Assembly (NCBI GenBank): GCA_034178705.1
Contig: JAXFQY010000096.1
Location: forward strand, 1 to 13,405
Direction: 5' to 3'
From: RUG12395 sp034178705
GTDB lineage: Bacteria; Bacillota; Clostridia; Oscillospirales; CAG-272
Length of the DNA: 13,405 nucleotides
The number at the start of each line of letters is the position of its first letter. Position 1 is the first letter of the stretch. The notes beneath the pieces were generated by a model. That model did not search any database. It was not told the DNA's origin and worked only from the letters and a program-made list of their open reading frames with translations. The translations under genes and the position numbers were made by a program. Positions 13,095 to 13,405 of this stretch are shown here, piece after piece.

Positions 13095-13207
13095 TTGTTC
13101 TCCTTTGCGGCGTTGATGGATGCGATCAGCATTCTGCGGATAGTGTCGCAATCATGCAGAAGTCTTTTTGCTATCTCTTCCGAAATAATATTCGCCTTTT
13201 GCGCCAT
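13091..13207 (-). CDS. 38-aa ORF coupled to the acetyltransferase
   Basis: It reads MAQKANIISEEIAKRLLHDC and ends INAAKENK, an amphipathic helical peptide. Its TGA overlaps the ATG of the acetyltransferase gene by the classic ATGA arrangement, and the GNAT ribosome binding site lies in its last codons, so translational coupling is likely. Its own ribosome binding site is poor (AAAGTGAT). An extended -10 (TGATAGAAT, 13227-13235 on the minus strand) lies about 20 bases upstream with no clear -35. It may be a small protein in its own right or a leader peptide. Confidence 0.5.
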   Translation of the reverse strand: MAQKANIISEEIAKRLLHDCDTIRRMLIASINAAKENK

Positions 13208-13243
13208 TGTTATCACTTTTTCGTATATTCTATCATAAAGTCA

Positions 13244-13405
13244 ATGAAATCGTGCTGCGCACGGTGAAATCCTCACTTTGTTCGGATGAAATCTTCGGCG
13301 TACCGCCTCAGATGAAATTAAATCCGCCGCGTCCTTCTCCCCGCGAAGCGGGATTTCATCGCGAAGCGATTTCATCCACCAAAGGTGGATTTCTTCCGCC
13401 AGCGG
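13244..13405. repeat. Tandem array of small hairpins separated by a conserved 9-mer, open at the right edge
   Basis: Hairpins CGTGC-TGC-GCACG (13251-13263), CCCGC-GAA-GCGGG (13340-13352), CGC-GAA-GCG (13360-13368), CCACC-AAA-GGTGG (13376-13388) and CCGC-CA-GCGG (13396-13405) are separated by GATTTCATC or its close variants at 13352-13360, 13368-13376 and 13388-13396. In the left part the spacer is in the opposite orientation, GATGAAAT (13244-13251 with variants, 13285-13293, 13311-13319). Two left-half hairpins (13271-13285 and 13292-13312) share the same TC/TC internal mismatch. Confidence 0.75.

Noticed and set aside
12576..13207. GNAT toxin-antitoxin system
   Set aside because: The upstream 38-aa ORF is too short for a ribbon-helix-helix antitoxin and has no such motif. 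Coupling alone is not enough.
13244..13405. CRISPR array at the right edge
   Set aside because: The constant part is only 9 bases and the variable parts are 7-17-base hairpins, not 30-base unique spacers. No cas genes are visible.

Overview
The window looks like a piece of a low-to-moderate GC Firmicutes genome, most likely a gut Clostridia (Oscillospiraceae/Christensenellales-like). The reasons are the strong AGGAGG-type ribosome binding sites, TTGACA/TATAAT promoters, BlaI/BlaR1, M55 and ABC-2 genes of clostridial type, and many short palindromic intergenic repeats. Every gene I can support lies on the minus strand, so the reading order is from high to low coordinates. No rRNA, intact tRNA, CRISPR array, integrase or transposase is visible.

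Region by region, in plus coordinates. 1-4163: a compact minus-strand operon of a flavodoxin-fold oxidoreductase with a CxxCxxCx7C motif, an ABC ATPase, a large ABC permease, a membrane-anchored protein of unknown function, and then a small membrane/lipoprotein-like gene running off the left edge with a probable one-base frameshift near its start. 4276-5852: a TetR-type regulator locus. The TetR gene is followed by a 68-aa DUF7662-like protein and a 51-aa Cys-rich protein. Further downstream, a second copy of the TetR operator precedes a small hydrophobic protein and a 44-aa protein. The regulator's own promoter is a perfect TTGACA-17-TATAAT with the operator in its spacer. 5853-6473: gene-poor, with at least two MITE-like inverted-repeat elements and several hairpins. 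6474-7526: an XRE regulator with a long helical C-terminal half. 7864-8691: an M55 D-aminopeptidase (DppA-like) with its own strong promoter. 9027-11351: a BlaI - BlaR1(M56) - polytopic membrane protein operon, preceded by a 34-bp near-perfect palindrome that overlaps the promoter. 11675-12154: a DUF2691-like protein. 12576-13207: a 38-aa ORF translationally coupled to a GNAT acetyltransferase.

The functional themes are ligand-responsive membrane export or stress response (ABC exporter, TetR and BlaI/BlaR1 circuits) and peptide turnover (M55). The BlaR1 homologue ends after its membrane/peptidase part and has no penicillin-binding sensor domain, so its signal need not be a beta-lactam.

The least expected content is in the intergenic DNA of the right half. 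Two diverged copies of an ~86-bp repeat each supply the last codon and stop (TTA TAA) of the gene beside them. A different repeat supplies the stop of the BlaR-operon membrane protein. At the right edge there is a tandem array of small perfect hairpins separated by a conserved 9-mer (GATTTCATC) that changes orientation part-way through.
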